The notes under the pieces: generated by a model
Databases searched by the model: none
What the model saw: only the letters and a program-made list of their open reading frames with translations
Told to the model about the DNA's origin: nothing
Source of the DNA: Anaerolineae bacterium
Lineage (GTDB): Bacteria; Chloroflexota; Anaerolineae; CG2-30-64-16
DNA length: 6,369 nucleotides
Assembly: GCA_025454565.1 (NCBI GenBank)
Contig: JALOOE010000313.1
Location: 1 to 6,369 of the forward strand
Direction of reading: 5' to 3'
Program-made: the position numbers and the translations under genes
Shown: positions 5,563-6,369 of the stretch, one piece after another
How the letters are laid out: each line of letters opens with the position of its first letter
Numbering within the stretch: the stretch's first letter is position 1

Positions 5563-6369
5563 TCTCGACCACCAACTCCAGCATCTTCATCAGCCCACCG
5601 CAGAGGTGATAGACGACCTTCATCCCCGCCGCGTGGAGCGCGGCATTTTGCGTCGCATCGTACGGCAGACAGAACTCCCGAAAGAACTTCGGGCTGATCA
5701 CGGTGTTCGAGCCGGCCCCGCCGCCCACCTCGATCAGATCAATAGGGATACCTGCCAGCATTTCCACATAGCGGAGGCGCTTTTGGAGGATCACGTCAAG
5801 GGCGTGGTGGAGAAAAGCCGGCTCATCCATGCCCCAGAAGATAGCGTTCTGCGTATCGACCAGGCAGCAGAAATCTTGCCACGGCGAGCCCTGCCCGAAG
5901 CCGTGGGCGTGGCTACGCACAATGCCGCGGCCGCCCAGGCGCTGCTGCGCGGCGATCACCGGCGCGGCATCGAGCGCAACCGGCATCGGCGCGTATTTCT
6001 CGAACAGATCAAAGTCACGCGGCGACTTGATCAGAAATTCGGTTTCCCAGGGCGTGAAGGCGTTATAGGCCCCGGCGTGATGCAGCTTGCCTGCCGGCGT
6101 GGTGATGGTTTCGGCCCACAGGCGATTCCCGTCGGCGTCCGTGCCCAGATCGCGGCGATCACGCTGCCAGTTTGCCAGATCCTTCTCGGCATAGATTTGT
6201 CGCGGGCCAACGTAGAGCACGAAATCCAGCCCGAACCGCTCGTAGGCGGCAAACGCGTCGCACCCGCCCAGGTAGGTGTCGAGGTAGTACTGCATCCAGT
6301 TGTGCACCTGGGCCGGCAGGTGATCGGGCTTCTCGTTGGCGATGGCGGTGAGCAGGCGTTCGCGTGAAT
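5546..6369 (-). CDS. URO-D superfamily (MtaA/MtbA-like) protein, N-terminal part, frame-disrupted
   Basis: The frame enters from the right edge. The first complete codons read SRERLLTAIANEKPDHLPAQ, the standard N-terminus of this family, and the preceding codon ends in AT, compatible with Asn (MNSRER). The true start is therefore probably only one or two codons outside the window. A GTG at 6305-6307 would remove this conserved start and is rejected. Further family features are VHNWMQYYLDTYLGG, the barrel segment EVGGGAGSNTVISPKFF and YHLCGG, whose His (5606-5608) and Cys are the H-x-C zinc ligands. After LVVENG the frame runs into RRL and a TGA at 5546-5548, where an intact protein would continue for about 95 residues. 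The missing end lies in another frame at 5311-5562. It is the first visible gene of the minus-strand UroD pair. The protein is probably a corrinoid-linked methyltransferase whose substrate is unknown, and it is possibly inactive. Confidence 0.8.
   Translation of the reverse strand, partial: SRERLLTAIANEKPDHLPAQVHNWMQYYLDTYLGGCDAFAAYERFGLDFVLYVGPRQIYAEKDLANWQRDRRDLGTDADGNRLWAETITTPAGKLHHAGAYNAFTPWETEFLIKSPRDFDLFEKYAPMPVALDAAPVIAAQQRLGGRGIVRSHAHGFGQGSPWQDFCCLVDTQNAIFWGMDEPAFLHHALDVILQKRLRYVEMLAGIPIDLIEVGGGAGSNTVISPKFFREFCLPYDATQNAALHAAGMKVVYHLCGGLMKMLELVVENGRRL

Larger units (their letters stand above)
5311..6369 (-). pseudogene. Whole extent of the disrupted URO-D-like gene
   Basis: Joined across 5557-5563, the two fragments make one near-complete URO-D superfamily protein with all three zinc ligands (H-x-C and C). 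It lacks about 10-12 residues between ENG and GGDCDL, where relatives have a loop starting GAD. Both the frame and residues are lost, so a single-base sequencing error alone does not explain it. A real deletion or a collapsed assembly remains possible. Confidence 0.6.

Noticed and set aside
5546..5565. Programmed ribosomal frameshift in the UroD-like gene
   Set aside because: No slippery heptamer is present, and a shift would not restore the roughly 10-12 residues that appear to be missing between the two halves.
5606..6367. 253-codon plus-strand open frame opposite the disrupted UroD-like gene
   Set aside because: It is an antisense shadow; the composition is rich in Arg, His, Ala and Val with no recognisable domain.

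Overview
The window is GC-rich by eye (about 60%), with strong bacterial Shine-Dalgarno sites. It carries a long intergenic heptamer array of the CGTGAAA type and paired uroporphyrinogen-decarboxylase-fold methyltransferases. From memory this combination suggests an uncultivated Chloroflexota bacterium (Anaerolineae-like). That is an impression from style and not a proven assignment.

Plus-strand half (1-2718). The 3' end of an unrecognised gene stops at 216. A well-formed sigma70-type promoter overlaps its stop codon and leads to rfbC/rmlC (dTDP-4-dehydrorhamnose 3,5-epimerase, start reassigned to 277). A small SCP2-like lipid-carrier protein (878-1294) follows 37 bases later, probably in the same transcript. 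Its stop codon lies inside the first unit of a roughly 125-base array of 7-bp repeats. Inverted copies of the repeat stand just before an iron-containing alcohol dehydrogenase (1555-2718) with all its metal ligands.

Minus-strand half (6369-2890). Transcription runs right to left. Two tandem UroD-superfamily (MtaA/MtbA-like) genes come first. The upstream one, 5311 to beyond 6369, is broken by a frame change with missing residues near 5557-5563, at a short ATGGGC sequence. The downstream one (4286-5299) is intact but lacks the C-terminal cysteine of the zinc site. After a 121-base gap with an extended -10 promoter comes a FabH-like thiolase-fold condensing enzyme (2890-4164) with a complete Cys-His-Asn triad and a long N-terminus. 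It converges on the alcohol dehydrogenase across a 171-base intergenic stretch that looks like repeat debris.

How they work together: RmlC points to deoxysugar (rhamnose) synthesis for surface glycans. SCP2, the condensing enzyme and the alcohol dehydrogenase could all touch acyl or lipid metabolism, but they are not in one operon and no shared pathway is demonstrated. The UroD pair suggests corrinoid-linked methyl transfer, though no corrinoid protein gene is visible here. I do not see a clear new defence or mobile system. The most unusual items are the heptamer array with its crossed inverted copies and the deletion-frameshift in the first UroD-like gene.
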